Under the pieces are notes generated by a model. That model saw nothing but the letters and a program-made list of their open reading frames with translations. It made no database searches and had not been told where the DNA came from. From the NCBI GenBank assembly GCA_005768725.1, contig VAFM01000001.1, positions 744,001 through 808,000 on the forward strand: a stretch of 64,000 nt of DNA, in the 5' to 3' direction. The stretch comes from Blastochloris viridis (GTDB lineage: Bacteria; Pseudomonadota; Alphaproteobacteria; UBA2136; UBA6156). A program made the position numbers and the translations under genes. Below are positions 49,578-58,825 of this stretch, piece after piece (the stretch's first letter is position 1; the number at the start of each line of letters is the position of its first letter).

Positions 49578-51551
49578 CTAGTTCTCGGCGTAGCTCTTGA
49601 TGCCACGGGCGCGGGACGGGTGACGCAGCTTCTTGAGGGCTTTAGCCTCAATCTGACGGATACGTTCACGAGTCACGTTGAACTGCTGGCCGACTTCTTC
49701 CAGCGTGTGGTCGGTAGACATACCGATACCGAAGCGCATACGCAGGACACGCTCTTCACGCGGGGTGAGGCTGGCCAGAATCTTGGTCACGCCATCGCGC
49801 AGGTTGGTCTGCACGGCAGCGTCCAGCGGCATTACGGCGTTGGTGTCTTCAATGAAGTCGCCGAGTGTGCTGTCTTCTTCGTCGCCCACCGGGGTTTCGA
49901 GAGAGATCGGCTCCTTGGCGATCTTCTGTACCTTGCGCACTTTGTCGACCGGCATGTTGAGCTTCTTGGCCAGCTCTTCCGGGGTCGGCTCACGGCCCAG
50001 CTCGTTCATCATCTGACGTTGGGTGCGGTTCATCTTGTTGATCGTTTCGATCATGTGCACCGGAATACGGATGGTACGGGCCTGGTCGGCAATACTGCGA
50101 GTGATAGCCTGACGGATCCACCACGTGGCGTAGGTGCTGAACTTGTAACCGCGACGGTATTCGAACTTGTCGACCGCCTTCATCAGACCGATGTTGCCTT
50201 CCTGGATGAGGTCGAGGAACTGCAGACCGCGGTTGACGTACTTCTTGGCGATGGAGATGACCAGACGCAGGTTGGCTTCCACCATTTCCTTCTTCGCCAC
50301 AGAGGCTTCGCGCTCGCCCTTGCGGGTGGTGCCGACAACCTGCTTGAACTCGGACACGGTCAGACCGTACGGCTTGGTGAAGTCGTTGAGGGCGGCCTGC
50401 TGCTTCTTGAAGTCCTTCTCGATGGCTTCAAGCTTGGTGACCAGCTCCTTAACGCCCTTCTTGGCCTTCTTCGCCATCTTCTCGAGAAGATCTTCATCGT
50501 TCTCGTGACCCAGCCAGGTGTCGAGGTAGTCCATGCGGTTCACACCGGCCTTGTCGACAACCAGACGCATCAGTTCGCCTTCGGCCTTCGTCAGGTTGCG
50601 GGATACTTCAAACAGCGTCTGCATCAGCTCATCCACACGGTTGTTGGTGAGCGGGATCTCGCGCATGATCGGCTTCATTTTTTCCAGCAGATCGGCGTGC
50701 TTCTTGGTCTGCTTCGGGTCTACCTTGGCACCGGAGAGACGCTTGACGTCGATCTTGGCCAGTTCGATCGCCATCGGCTCCAGCTCGGCAAACAGCTCGA
50801 TCAGCTTCGGCATCAGTTGGGCTTCCATGGCGGCCAGAGACATGATCTCGTTGTCTTCGTCGGCTTCGCCTTCACCTTCTTCGGCACCATCTTCCGACTC
50901 TTCCTTCTCGTCTTTGGCATCCTTGTCGGAGCTGTCGGCGCTGATGGCGGACGGCTTGGAATCATCCACTTCGTCGTCCTTGGCGTTCAAAGCAGCTTCG
51001 GCTTCGTCCAGTTCTTCCTGAGACGGGCCAAGGGCGGCAGCGAGGTCGACCACATCACGCAGGAAGCGCTTGCCATCCTGCACTTGCTGGAACCACTCGA
51101 TAACCTGACCGTAGCACCAGACGCTGCTGAACAGACCGTCGTTCAGCTTGATCTTACCGGCTTCAATACGTTTGGCCAGCTCTACTTCGCCTTCGCGGGT
51201 CAGCAGTTCCACGCTGCCCATTTCGCGCAGGTACATACGCACGGGGTCGTCGGTACGGCCGTAATCGTCGGCCACGGCGTTAGCCGGCTGGGCCACAATG
51301 GCGCCCTTGCTGTTACCAAAGAACGCCGGGTGGGCGGCCATCATGTCGCCTTCGGAATCGTCGGCACGCTTGCTGCTTACCGGCGCACCAACAGCGACGG
51401 CAACCTGCATCTGGTCGTCGTCGTCTTCGTCGGCCAGCACGACTTCTTCGTTCGCTTCCTGTACAGGAGCGTCGTCGATGTCGACGGCGAGAATATCCTC
51501 ATCGATGAGGTCTTCAGTGCCGGTGCTGCGGGTGCCAGTGGGCTGCGTCAT
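49578..51551 (-). CDS. rpoD: Primary sigma factor RpoD
   Basis: 657 aa. Recognises housekeeping promoters. Region 1.2 at about 101-130 (DDPVRMYLREMGSVELLTRE); a long acidic non-conserved region with a Glu/Asp run near 215-235; region 2 (EMVEANLRLVISIAKKYVNR, then KFSTYATWWIRQAITRSIAD) near 420-490; region 4 HTH (LTPREERVLRMRFGIGMSTD, VTRERIRQIEAKALKKLRHP) at the end. Residues 1-100 are acidic and low-complexity with no visible region 1.1. Own promoter and terminator downstream of dnaG. Confidence 0.97.
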   Translation of the reverse strand: MTQPTGTRSTGTEDLIDEDILAVDIDDAPVQEANEEVVLADEDDDDQMQVAVAVGAPVSSKRADDSEGDMMAAHPAFFGNSKGAIVAQPANAVADDYGRTDDPVRMYLREMGSVELLTREGEVELAKRIEAGKIKLNDGLFSSVWCYGQVIEWFQQVQDGKRFLRDVVDLAAALGPSQEELDEAEAALNAKDDEVDDSKPSAISADSSDKDAKDEKEESEDGAEEGEGEADEDNEIMSLAAMEAQLMPKLIELFAELEPMAIELAKIDVKRLSGAKVDPKQTKKHADLLEKMKPIMREIPLTNNRVDELMQTLFEVSRNLTKAEGELMRLVVDKAGVNRMDYLDTWLGHENDEDLLEKMAKKAKKGVKELVTKLEAIEKDFKKQQAALNDFTKPYGLTVSEFKQVVGTTRKGEREASVAKKEMVEANLRLVISIAKKYVNRGLQFLDLIQEGNIGLMKAVDKFEYRRGYKFSTYATWWIRQAITRSIADQARTIRIPVHMIETINKMNRTQRQMMNELGREPTPEELAKKLNMPVDKVRKVQKIAKEPISLETPVGDEEDSTLGDFIEDTNAVMPLDAAVQTNLRDGVTKILASLTPREERVLRMRFGIGMSTDHTLEEVGQQFNVTRERIRQIEAKALKKLRHPSRARGIKSYAEN

Positions 51552-51724
51552 TGGTGCGGGTCCTTTCCATCGGGCTCAAATCCCAAGCCGAACATCACTC
51601 AAGACCGTGGTCAGCACGGCTTTGTACGATTGCTTCAACTCGTTTGTGTAACTTGTCGTTACCGTGAGCTATTTAGGTTGTCCTAACACAGCTTTTAACG
51701 GTGTGACAGAGCTTCTGTTCCTGT

Positions 51725-51753
51725 TAGATGGGGCGACGCGGCGATGGTGTCAA
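51725..51753 (-). promoter_or_regulatory. rpoD promoter
   Basis: Minus strand TTGACA (51748-51753, in GGCTTGACAC), 17 bp, CATCTA (51725-51730). It lies 10 bp after the dnaG stop, leaving a leader of about 165 nt. Confidence 0.55.
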
Positions 51754-51762
51754 GCCTACGGA

Positions 51763-53511
51763 TTAAGTTTCTTTTAATTTCTTGAATTTGTTCCAGCTTT
51801 CTGGTGAGAACCAGTCGGCGTTTTTGACGATTTCTGTATACTTAGAACGGCTTACGGTTTGCGTCTGCCATAACTGGTGCTGTTCATGGAAAAGAACCAG
51901 TGCATCGGTCTCATCCGGCAGGGTCAGAACCCCGGTACTGGTGAGAAGGTCGGCCACTGTCGCGCTATGAGGGCCAAGCTGCAGGTCCTGCGCCAGGTCT
52001 TCGGCCGGAAGCTTGAGCACCACATAGGCCCGTACCACTGCCTGCGAAAGTTCGGCCAGCGGACCGGGCGGAAAGGCAATGCCGCCGAGAATCTCATCCA
52101 CTTGCGGCAGAATCTGCGGCCAGCGGCATACCAGCGCCAGCAACGTGCGGGTGGCCGCATCGCCCTGAATGGCGGGTTTGTAGTCGCGCGGCGCCTGCAT
52201 GACGTTCTGGGTTTGCGGCTTACCGGCACGCGGGCCTGCACGGGTACCACGCACGGCTTCCCAAAGCTTGTCCTTCAGCGTCTGGCCGTAGGCGCGACGG
52301 ATGGTAGTATTCTTGATCTCGGCCAACAATTGCGCCATTTCGGCTTCCACCGTGGCGCGGCCGTCGGCGGTCGTCACATCGGCGGCGCCTGCAAGCTGCT
52401 GCCAAAGCAGGTTTTCCAGCGAGGTGGTTTGGGTCAGCAGGTTGCGGAAGGTCGCGATACCGTCTTTCTGCACCAAGCTATCGGGGTCTTCGCCCTGCGG
52501 CAGGAAGACGAAGCTGAGCGTGCGGCCGGGCTCCAAAACCCCCAAGGCGCGGTTGGCCATGCGCAAGGCGGCGGTGCGGCCAGCAGCATCGCCATCCAGA
52601 CAGACAATCGGGTGCGGATGCTGCTGCCAGAGAAGAGTGATCTGCTCGGCGGTGACAGCGGTTCCCAGCGGGGCCACAGCGGTTTTGAAGCCCGCTTGGT
52701 ACAGCGCGATAACGTCCATATAGCCTTCCACCAGCACAATCTGGCCAGTGGTTTTGATGTGCGGCTTGGCGCGGTGCAGATTATAAAGCAGGTACGATTT
52801 GTTAAAGAACGGCGTTTCCGGCGAGTTCAGGTATTTCGGTTCGCCTTTACCCATAACGCGCCCGCCAAAACCGACGACACGCCCTTGATTGTCATGAATC
52901 GGGAACATCAGACGATCGCGGAAGCGGTCGTAATCACGTCCTTTTTCGGCAGTTTTTTCCGACTGTGTGGTAAGTCCCGTGGATTTCAGTAATTCCGGCG
53001 AAAAACCTTCATTCAACAGCGCATTTTTGGTGGCGTCCCAGCTATCCGGTGCATAACCAAGTTGGAACTCCTGTACGGTGCTTTCGGTCAGGCTGCGTTT
53101 TTCGATATAGGCGCGGGAGGCTTCGTTCAGGCTGCGCTGATAAAACACGGCTGCGCGTTCCAAGGCCTTGTAGCCATCCTGCCGGCGCTGGGCCGCGGCG
53201 GGGTCAGCGGGTTCGTTCTCCGGCAGTTTGATGCCAATCTGGCGTGCCAGACGCCCAACAACCTCACTGAACGTACCGCCTTGGGTTTCCTGGACAAAGG
53301 TGATCACGTCTCCGCCTGCACCACAGCCAAAGCAGTAATAGCTGTTCTGGTCTTCACGCACATGGAAACTGCCGGATTTCTCGTTATGGAACGGGCAGCA
53401 GCCCCACCAGGCACGGCCCTTCTTCTTCATGTTGGGCACGACTTTGCGCACCTCATCCACGATGTTGAGGCGGGCTTTGATCTGGTCGATTACTTGCGGC
53501 GGATACTTCAT
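51763..53511 (-). CDS. dnaG: DNA primase DnaG
   Basis: 582 aa. Makes RNA primers for replication. N-terminal CHC2 zinc site C39, H42, C60, C63 (CCPFHNEKSGSFHV, then YYCFGC). Toprim domain with VLVEGYMDVIAL (about 255) and LDGDAAGR (about 300). C-terminal helicase-binding region is present. The dnaG-rpoD order is typical of Alphaproteobacteria. Weak SD. Confidence 0.97.
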   Translation of the reverse strand: MKYPPQVIDQIKARLNIVDEVRKVVPNMKKKGRAWWGCCPFHNEKSGSFHVREDQNSYYCFGCGAGGDVITFVQETQGGTFSEVVGRLARQIGIKLPENEPADPAAAQRRQDGYKALERAAVFYQRSLNEASRAYIEKRSLTESTVQEFQLGYAPDSWDATKNALLNEGFSPELLKSTGLTTQSEKTAEKGRDYDRFRDRLMFPIHDNQGRVVGFGGRVMGKGEPKYLNSPETPFFNKSYLLYNLHRAKPHIKTTGQIVLVEGYMDVIALYQAGFKTAVAPLGTAVTAEQITLLWQQHPHPIVCLDGDAAGRTAALRMANRALGVLEPGRTLSFVFLPQGEDPDSLVQKDGIATFRNLLTQTTSLENLLWQQLAGAADVTTADGRATVEAEMAQLLAEIKNTTIRRAYGQTLKDKLWEAVRGTRAGPRAGKPQTQNVMQAPRDYKPAIQGDAATRTLLALVCRWPQILPQVDEILGGIAFPPGPLAELSQAVVRAYVVLKLPAEDLAQDLQLGPHSATVADLLTSTGVLTLPDETDALVLFHEQHQLWQTQTVSRSKYTEIVKNADWFSPESWNKFKKLKET

Positions 53512-53676
53512 CCGATAACTGACTTCCCTCTCTGTCCCCTGCCCTCACCATAGAGGGCTTGCCGCCGGGGGGCAAGTGTGGTTTATTCGGGTAACGGTCG
53601 TTTTAGCGGCTGTTTTTATTTGTGGAGAGCCAAATGCGATCCACAAACGAGATAAAGTGAAATGAAAGGGCCCGCT

Positions 53677-54159
53677 ATGGAGCGTGTACCAATGACGGTT
53701 TACGGCTATGACCGACTGACTGCCGAACTGAAAGATTTGATCAGTAACCAGCGCCCGAGTGTGATTGCCGCCATTGAAGAAGCCCGCGGCCACGGCGACC
53801 TGAAGGAAAACGCCGAATACCACGCCGCCAAAGAAAAACAGGGCTTTATTGAAGGCCGCATCGCCGAACTGGAAAGCAAGCTGAGCCGCGCCGAAGTGAT
53901 CGACCCTATGAAAGTCGCCAGCAGCAAGATCGTGCTGGGCGCCACCATCACGCTGGTGGACGTGGACACCGACAAGACCGTGACCTATGCCTTGGTGGGC
54001 CCAGATGAAGCTGACCTGGAAGCTGGTCGTATTTCCACCACCAGCCCGGTGGGCCGTGCCCTGCTGGGTAAGACCGAAGGCGACGAAGTGACCGTGCAGG
54101 CCCCCAGCGGCAAGCGCGTGTACGAGGTGGAGAAGGTTGAGTACAAGGCGATTGCCTAG
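53677..54159 (+). CDS. greA: Transcript cleavage factor GreA
   Basis: 160 aa. Restarts backtracked RNA polymerase. Start set at MERVPMTVYGYDRLTAELKD since AAAGGG lies six bases upstream; an in-frame ATG five codons earlier is possible. EARGHGDLKENAEYHAAKEK gives the acidic tip; FIEGRIAELESKLSRAEVID forms the coiled coil; the C-terminal FKBP-like domain has STTSPVGRALLGKTEGDEVT. Confidence 0.97.
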   Translation: MERVPMTVYGYDRLTAELKDLISNQRPSVIAAIEEARGHGDLKENAEYHAAKEKQGFIEGRIAELESKLSRAEVIDPMKVASSKIVLGATITLVDVDTDKTVTYALVGPDEADLEAGRISTTSPVGRALLGKTEGDEVTVQAPSGKRVYEVEKVEYKAIA

Positions 54160-54185
54160 GTTTTCTCATCGTTCTTAAACGCAGA

Positions 54186-54207
54186 AAACGGGCCCGAGGG
54201 CCCGTTT
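54186..54207. terminator. Bidirectional terminator
   Basis: AAACGGGCCC-GA-GGGCCCGTTT between greA and the convergent GNAT gene. Confidence 0.85.
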
Positions 54208-54224
54208 CTATTGATAGTGCTCCG

Positions 54225-54746
54225 TTACATATGTTGCGGAATGAAGTTGGAAGGGTGGAGGATATCGATACGGAACAGGGCCTCTCCGCCCGGCCGCAGA
54301 CCATCCATTTGAAAACCCTGTTTCTCCTTTAACCGGATGGAGGGTGTATTGGCATGGCGTGTCATTTCCCGAATCTCCGACGCAAAGCCGTGCTCGAACA
54401 TCCAGGCTGTTGCCAGAGATGTCGCCTGTGAGGCATAGCCCTTGCCCCGAAATGTATCGGTCATCCAGAACGAGCGCTCCCAGATGCGGGAATCGTCTTC
54501 CTGAATGAAGGAAATGCCTCCCATCAACGCACCACAGATCTTGCTGCGGACGATGAAATAGAAACGCTGGCCGTCGGCGATCGCATCCAAGACCTTGTCG
54601 AAGTAGTCTTCCAGATCCCGTACGTCCTTGCGCGAAAACTCCAGCCCTTGCGGTATGGATGCATCCTTTTCAAAAAGGCTTACCAGCTCCGGTACATCCC
54701 GTTCGCTGAATTTTTCAATCTTCCAGTTCTTACCCTGCAATTGCAT
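54225..54746 (-). CDS. GNAT family N-acetyltransferase
   Basis: 173 aa. RimJ/RimL-like acetyltransferase. Motif A is visible as FRGKGYASQATSLATAWMFE (about 99-118), with RxxGxG/A as R-G-K-G-Y-A for acetyl-CoA binding, and NTPSIRLKEKQGFQMDGLRP later. Substrate unknown. Confidence 0.85.
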   Translation of the reverse strand: MQLQGKNWKIEKFSERDVPELVSLFEKDASIPQGLEFSRKDVRDLEDYFDKVLDAIADGQRFYFIVRSKICGALMGGISFIQEDDSRIWERSFWMTDTFRGKGYASQATSLATAWMFEHGFASEIREMTRHANTPSIRLKEKQGFQMDGLRPGGEALFRIDILHPSNFIPQHM

Positions 54747-54815
54747 GCGTATTCCCCGTTAAACGTTATGTAATACAGAGGTGCATATAAGGCGCAAAAC
54801 CGCCCTGTGCAAGCG

Positions 54816-55370
54816 TTAGCGCAACCACATACCAGTTACGGGATTGAAAATACGCGACGGATTTCCCGGTAACGCGTCCGGCAGGGTCAGTGCGGGAACA
54901 TCAGAGGGAACATCTTCGGCCCGCGTGACAGGTGGTTCACCGCTGAGGTTCAGGCTGGTACTCACGACCGGCTGGCCTGCGGCCTTCAGATATACGTGCA
55001 TGTACTCCACCTGCGGCATCCGCACGGCAATGGTCGGCATACCGCCGGTCAGCAATTCCGGCAGGCTTGGTAACGCGGGTAAAATGAGTGTTACGGGGGG
55101 CTGACCGGGTTGCCAGTGCGTGGCGATGGCATCCGTACAGCCTGAAGGCAGAGGCGGGCAAAGCTCTTTCAGTTGCTCAAAAGTGTGTATCAGCACAATA
55201 CAGCCCTTAGTCGGCACGCGGTTCTTTACTTTCAGCACGCGTTGCAACGCCTCAGGATTAAAGGGATCGGCGACATAGCCATAAACTCCCTCGGCCGGGG
55301 CGGCACAGACCTGTCCAGCGTGCAGGGCGGCGGCCCAGGCAGACAGTTCGGAGGCATTCCATTGACTCAT
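54816..55370 (-). CDS. YrdC/TsaC family threonylcarbamoyl-AMP synthase
   Basis: 184 aa, the short TsaC-like form. Contains VYGYVADPFNPEALQRVLKV, KNRVPTKGCIVLI (KxR...K), and STSLNLSGEPP (STSAN-SG signature, Asn and Ser retained). TsaC makes TC-AMP for t6A37 in tRNA. Whether this is the cell's main TsaC is unclear; the K-x-R-x5-K site is slightly divergent. Confidence 0.8.
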   Translation of the reverse strand: MSQWNASELSAWAAALHAGQVCAAPAEGVYGYVADPFNPEALQRVLKVKNRVPTKGCIVLIHTFEQLKELCPPLPSGCTDAIATHWQPGQPPVTLILPALPSLPELLTGGMPTIAVRMPQVEYMHVYLKAAGQPVVSTSLNLSGEPPVTRAEDVPSDVPALTLPDALPGNPSRIFNPVTGMWLR

Positions 55371-55480
55371 GCTTGCGTCGTAGCAGGATTTGACGTATTG
55401 GCAAAGCCTGATTTGTTTTGCGTTTTCTACTTAATCCCCTTCGTCCGCCGCATTTGCCCTAACTCATCGAGGAGAGTTAC

Positions 55481-55876
55481 ATGCCCAACGAACGTATTTC
55501 CATCACGACCGAGCCTAATACCCTCTTCAGTATTACCAACAAGGTGGTGGCCATGAGGTTCAAGACCGAGGTCTACGCGACGCCTTCGAGCTCGGCGACG
55601 GTTGTCGATACAACATTCTACTTCCGCCCCGAAGCCGGGCTGACGCATGGTCAGCTTGAAGAGATTGCCCGCACGGGCAAGCGGCACCTGCACGAGCTGG
55701 TGCTTCCCTGCCTCAAGATGCCGCCTGTCATGGGGGGTCGGCCCGTGGAGGAAAAAGCCTTCCGGGAGTTCAATGCCAAGCTTGTTGCGCTCGCCGGGCC
55801 CTGCACCATCGGCGAGAGGGAAAGCAATGCCTTTCTGATGTGCCGGTTCAACAGACCGATTCACGCGATTCACTGA
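55481..55876 (+). CDS. Protein of unknown function
   Basis: 131 aa starting MPNERISITTEPNTLFSITN; soluble, beta-rich N-half with FKTEVYATPSSSATVVDTTF, helical middle with GQLEEIARTGKRHLHELVLP. GAGGAG precedes the ATG. No family recognised. Strong bidirectional terminator follows. Confidence 0.7.
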   Translation: MPNERISITTEPNTLFSITNKVVAMRFKTEVYATPSSSATVVDTTFYFRPEAGLTHGQLEEIARTGKRHLHELVLPCLKMPPVMGGRPVEEKAFREFNAKLVALAGPCTIGERESNAFLMCRFNRPIHAIH

Positions 55877-55895
55877 TAACGATAGCTCAACGCGT

Positions 55896-55926
55896 AAACA
55901 GGCCGGATTTTTCCGGCCTGTTTTTT
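55896..55926. terminator. Bidirectional terminator
   Basis: AAACAGGCCGGA / TCCGGCCTGTTT with a 4-T loop and T-run, between the 55481 gene and tadA. Confidence 0.92.
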
Positions 55927-55928
55927 GA

Positions 55929-56387
55929 TTAACGCAGGGTTTTGAAGAAATCCTGCAGCAACGTGCGACAGGCCTCTTCTTCGATACCGCCGAGAACCTC
56001 CGGTTTAAAATGCATATGCTGCGGCACGCGAGCACCATTCACAGTGCCGCCGGATTTGGGGTCGTACGCGCCAAATACCACGGTGCCGACACGGGCATGG
56101 CACAGCGCCGCCATGCACATAGCGCAAGGTTCAAGTGTGACGGCAAGTGTGCAGTCTTCCAAGTAACGACGACCTTGTAATGCTTGCTGGAGTACCTGCA
56201 TTTCGGCGTGGGCGATGGGACTTTGCTCGGTTTCCACCCCATTATGGGCTTCGGCCAGCACGTGGCCGTCGGCGTCTATCAGCACGGCGGCGATGGGAAT
56301 CTCGCCCACGCTTACGCCAGCCTTAGCAACTGCTATGGCACGCTGCATCATTCCGCTGACATCGGCGGTTGGCCGCTTGAAGTTCAT
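55929..56387 (-). CDS. tadA: tRNA adenosine-34 deaminase
   Basis: 152 aa. Makes inosine at the wobble position of tRNA-Arg(ACG). Zinc and catalytic motif HAEMQVLQQA (about 64) and PCAMCMAALCHARVGTVVFG (about 92). Start at MNFKRPTADVSGMMQRAI, with AGGA six bases upstream inside a shared palindrome. Confidence 0.92.
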   Translation of the reverse strand: MNFKRPTADVSGMMQRAIAVAKAGVSVGEIPIAAVLIDADGHVLAEAHNGVETEQSPIAHAEMQVLQQALQGRRYLEDCTLAVTLEPCAMCMAALCHARVGTVVFGAYDPKSGGTVNGARVPQHMHFKPEVLGGIEEEACRTLLQDFFKTLR

Positions 56388-56391
56388 AGCC

Positions 56392-56405
56392 CATCCTATA
56401 GGATG
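56392..56405. promoter_or_regulatory. Palindrome giving SD sites to divergent genes
   Basis: CATCCTATAGGATG is a perfect 14-bp palindrome in the 23-bp gap between tadA and the LD-carboxypeptidase. AGGA on each strand serves as the SD of one gene. Confidence 0.6.
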
Positions 56406-56410
56406 AATAT

Positions 56411-57334
56411 ATGACAACCACAAGTGACATGCCTCATCCGCGCGTTGGCGTCGCCGCCCCCTCTGATAACATGCTGCCGACCCAGGATCTGCTGCGCATG
56501 GCCGTAGGCTTATTGGAAAACCATGGATTTACCGTGATAGAGGCCGACAACATTCTGCATGAGTATGGCCGCTTTGCCGGGACGCATGAGTCGCGTGCCG
56601 GACATTTTCAGAAAATGGCGATGAGTAGCGCGTTTGATACTCTGCTGATGGCGTCGGGTGGCTATGGCGCCTTGCATATTCTGCCGTATCTGGATTTTAG
56701 CCGCATGAACCCGCACCTTGATTGGGTGGGCTATAGCGACAGCACCGTGCTACTGAACGCACGTGTGGCGCACACTGGCAAAGGAGGTTGGCACGGCGCC
56801 ATGCTCAAGCAATTGGCCAAGGGGTTTGAGAGCCTGGACCGCGCACTGGTGAAAGATATTCTGGCCGGTACCTCACCCCATAAGTACGAGGCCGAGGTTT
56901 TGGCGGATGTGAAAATTCTGAATGAGGGTCAACATCGCGGTCGGCTTATCGGCGGCAACGTGGCAGCCTTCCGCAGCCTGATGGGCACGCCGCATGCGCC
57001 GCAGCCGCAGGCGGGCGATATTCTGTTTCTGGAAGAACTCGACGACGACCTGTGCCGTGTCGACCGCGACCTGCACCACTTGGCTCAGAACGGCTGGTTT
57101 GAGCAGCTCGGCGGATTGATTTACGGCGATTTCAGCGAGATGCATGAGTCTACCAGCCGCCCGTTCGGGTTCTCGCTGTATGAGGTTTTTGCCTACCACG
57201 GCCGGAATGTGAACGGGCCGGTGGTGAGCGCCTTCCCTGCCGGACATACAGGCTTGAACCTGCCTTTGCCGATCGGCAAAGCCGTTACCCTTACCGCCGG
57301 CACCGACGGCACAACGTTAAGTTGGGAGAATTAA
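56411..57334 (+). CDS. LD-carboxypeptidase (S66 family)
   Basis: 307 aa. Removes the terminal D-Ala from muropeptide tetrapeptides in peptidoglycan recycling. Catalytic serine in VGYSDSTVLLNA (about 112), glutamate in DILFLEELDDDLCR, and histidine in AFPAGHTGLNLPL (about 284). Cytoplasmic, no signal peptide. Co-directional with the amidotransferase. Confidence 0.85.
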   Translation: MTTTSDMPHPRVGVAAPSDNMLPTQDLLRMAVGLLENHGFTVIEADNILHEYGRFAGTHESRAGHFQKMAMSSAFDTLLMASGGYGALHILPYLDFSRMNPHLDWVGYSDSTVLLNARVAHTGKGGWHGAMLKQLAKGFESLDRALVKDILAGTSPHKYEAEVLADVKILNEGQHRGRLIGGNVAAFRSLMGTPHAPQPQAGDILFLEELDDDLCRVDRDLHHLAQNGWFEQLGGLIYGDFSEMHESTSRPFGFSLYEVFAYHGRNVNGPVVSAFPAGHTGLNLPLPIGKAVTLTAGTDGTTLSWEN

Positions 57335-57335
57335 C

Positions 57336-58043
57336 ATGAATTCCGGGACACGCCCCGTCATCGGCATCTGGATGGACTGGACCGCAAAAAGCAGCTTCAG
57401 CCCGCGACCACACTACGCCATCCGCGAAGGCTATTTTCAAGCGGTATGGGATGCCGGCGGCATGCCGATCGGTATTCCGCTGCTGGAAACCGGCAGCCAC
57501 GCGTACCTGAACCACGTGGCCGGTGTGGTGGTACCGGGTGGCGATTACCCCAGCCCCAGCCGCTGGTACGGCGACGACCACGGCATTCGGGACGAACACC
57601 CGCGCACAGTGGTGAACGAGCAATTGATCCGCGACATGCTGGCGATGGACAAGCCGTTTCTGGCAATCTGCGCGGGGCATCAGGAACTGGCAGCGGCCAC
57701 CGGTGGCCTGCTGTACTGGCGCGTAAAGGAAAGCCTGCCCGGAGCGAAAAACCACCGCATTGATGCGCTGGAAGAGACTTCTCATGATATAGACGTGCTG
57801 CCCGGCAGCCTGCTGCACAAACTGGTGGGTACCGAGCGTTTTGCCGTGAACAGCCACCACCACGAGGCCGTGCGCAGCCTTGGCGACGGCCTGATTGTGA
57901 GCGGGCGTTCTCCGGATGGTGTGATTGAAGCGATTGAAGTGCCCGGCAAAAAATTTGCCTTGGGTGTGCAGTGGCACCCGGAGTTCGGATTGTCGGAAGC
58001 TGACCACGCGTTATTCGTAGGGTTAGTCAACGCTGCACGCTAG
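57336..58043 (+). CDS. Class I glutamine amidotransferase / gamma-glutamyl hydrolase (C26)
   Basis: 235 aa. PuuD-like fold. Nucleophile cysteine in FLAICAGHQELAAATGG (about 109), with A-G in place of the usual C-R-G, and catalytic histidine in GVQWHPEFGL (about 212); SHHHEAVRSL nearby. It may cleave gamma-glutamyl or related bonds. Being 1 bp after the LD-carboxypeptidase, a role in muropeptide peptide turnover is plausible but inferred. Confidence 0.8.
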   Translation: MNSGTRPVIGIWMDWTAKSSFSPRPHYAIREGYFQAVWDAGGMPIGIPLLETGSHAYLNHVAGVVVPGGDYPSPSRWYGDDHGIRDEHPRTVVNEQLIRDMLAMDKPFLAICAGHQELAAATGGLLYWRVKESLPGAKNHRIDALEETSHDIDVLPGSLLHKLVGTERFAVNSHHHEAVRSLGDGLIVSGRSPDGVIEAIEVPGKKFALGVQWHPEFGLSEADHALFVGLVNAAR

Positions 58044-58081
58044 GCTTGCAATTTGAGGGCTTTGGCCCCACAAGGTGAACC

Positions 58082-58825
58082 ATGCGATTGAATGTGTATC
58101 TCCAACGGGCCGGTATCGGTAGCCGCCGCGAAGCTGAACGGCTGGTGGAATCCGGCGTTGTGACCGTGAATGGCCAACAGGCCACTGTAACCACGGCTGT
58201 GGAAGATGGCGATGTTGTGGCGGTTGATGGCAAGACCGTCGGTGTGGAAACCGCCCCCCTGCCCCGTATTTACAAGTACCATAAACCGGTGGGCGTGATT
58301 ATTACCGCCCGCGACCATGAGGGCCGCAAAACCCTGTACGACGCACTGGCCGAAATGCCGGAAGCTAAAGGTATGCCGCGTGTGATGCCGGTAGGCCGCC
58401 TTGACCTGAACAGCGAAGGCCTGCTGCTGTTGACCACCGATGGTGGTTTGGCACAGACGCTGATGTCGCCAAAAACCGAACTGAAGCGCGAGTACCATGT
58501 ACGTGTGTTCGGCGGACTTTCGGAGAAGCAACTCGACCAGTTCCGTAAAGGTGTAACGGTCGATGGTGTATGGTATCGCGGGGCCGAAGTGGAACTGTTG
58601 AAGACCGGTGATACCGGCAAGAACCGCTGGTACAAGGTGGTGCTGCGTGAGGGCAAGAACCGCGAGATCCGCCGCATTTTTAACTATTTTGGCTGCGAGG
58701 TGAACCGCCTGCTGCGCGTGCAGTATGGTCCGTTTACTCTGGACGATATGCCCAAACATGCACTGGTAGAAGTGCCTGCGCGTGAAGTTGAAGCGTTAAT
58801 GGAGGAGTTGAAGGCGCGTGGCTAA
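58082..58825 (+). CDS. rluB: 23S rRNA pseudouridine synthase, RluB type
   Basis: 247 aa. S4 domain at the N-terminus (MRLNVYLQRAGIGSRREAER), then the catalytic RsuA-type core with GRLDLNSEGLLLLTTDGGLA (about 117, the Asp being catalytic) and REGKNREIRRIFNYFGCEVN. RluB is the closest match; RluE/F or RsuA remain possible. Overlaps rsmD by 8 bp. Confidence 0.85.
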   Translation: MRLNVYLQRAGIGSRREAERLVESGVVTVNGQQATVTTAVEDGDVVAVDGKTVGVETAPLPRIYKYHKPVGVIITARDHEGRKTLYDALAEMPEAKGMPRVMPVGRLDLNSEGLLLLTTDGGLAQTLMSPKTELKREYHVRVFGGLSEKQLDQFRKGVTVDGVWYRGAEVELLKTGDTGKNRWYKVVLREGKNREIRRIFNYFGCEVNRLLRVQYGPFTLDDMPKHALVEVPAREVEALMEELKARG

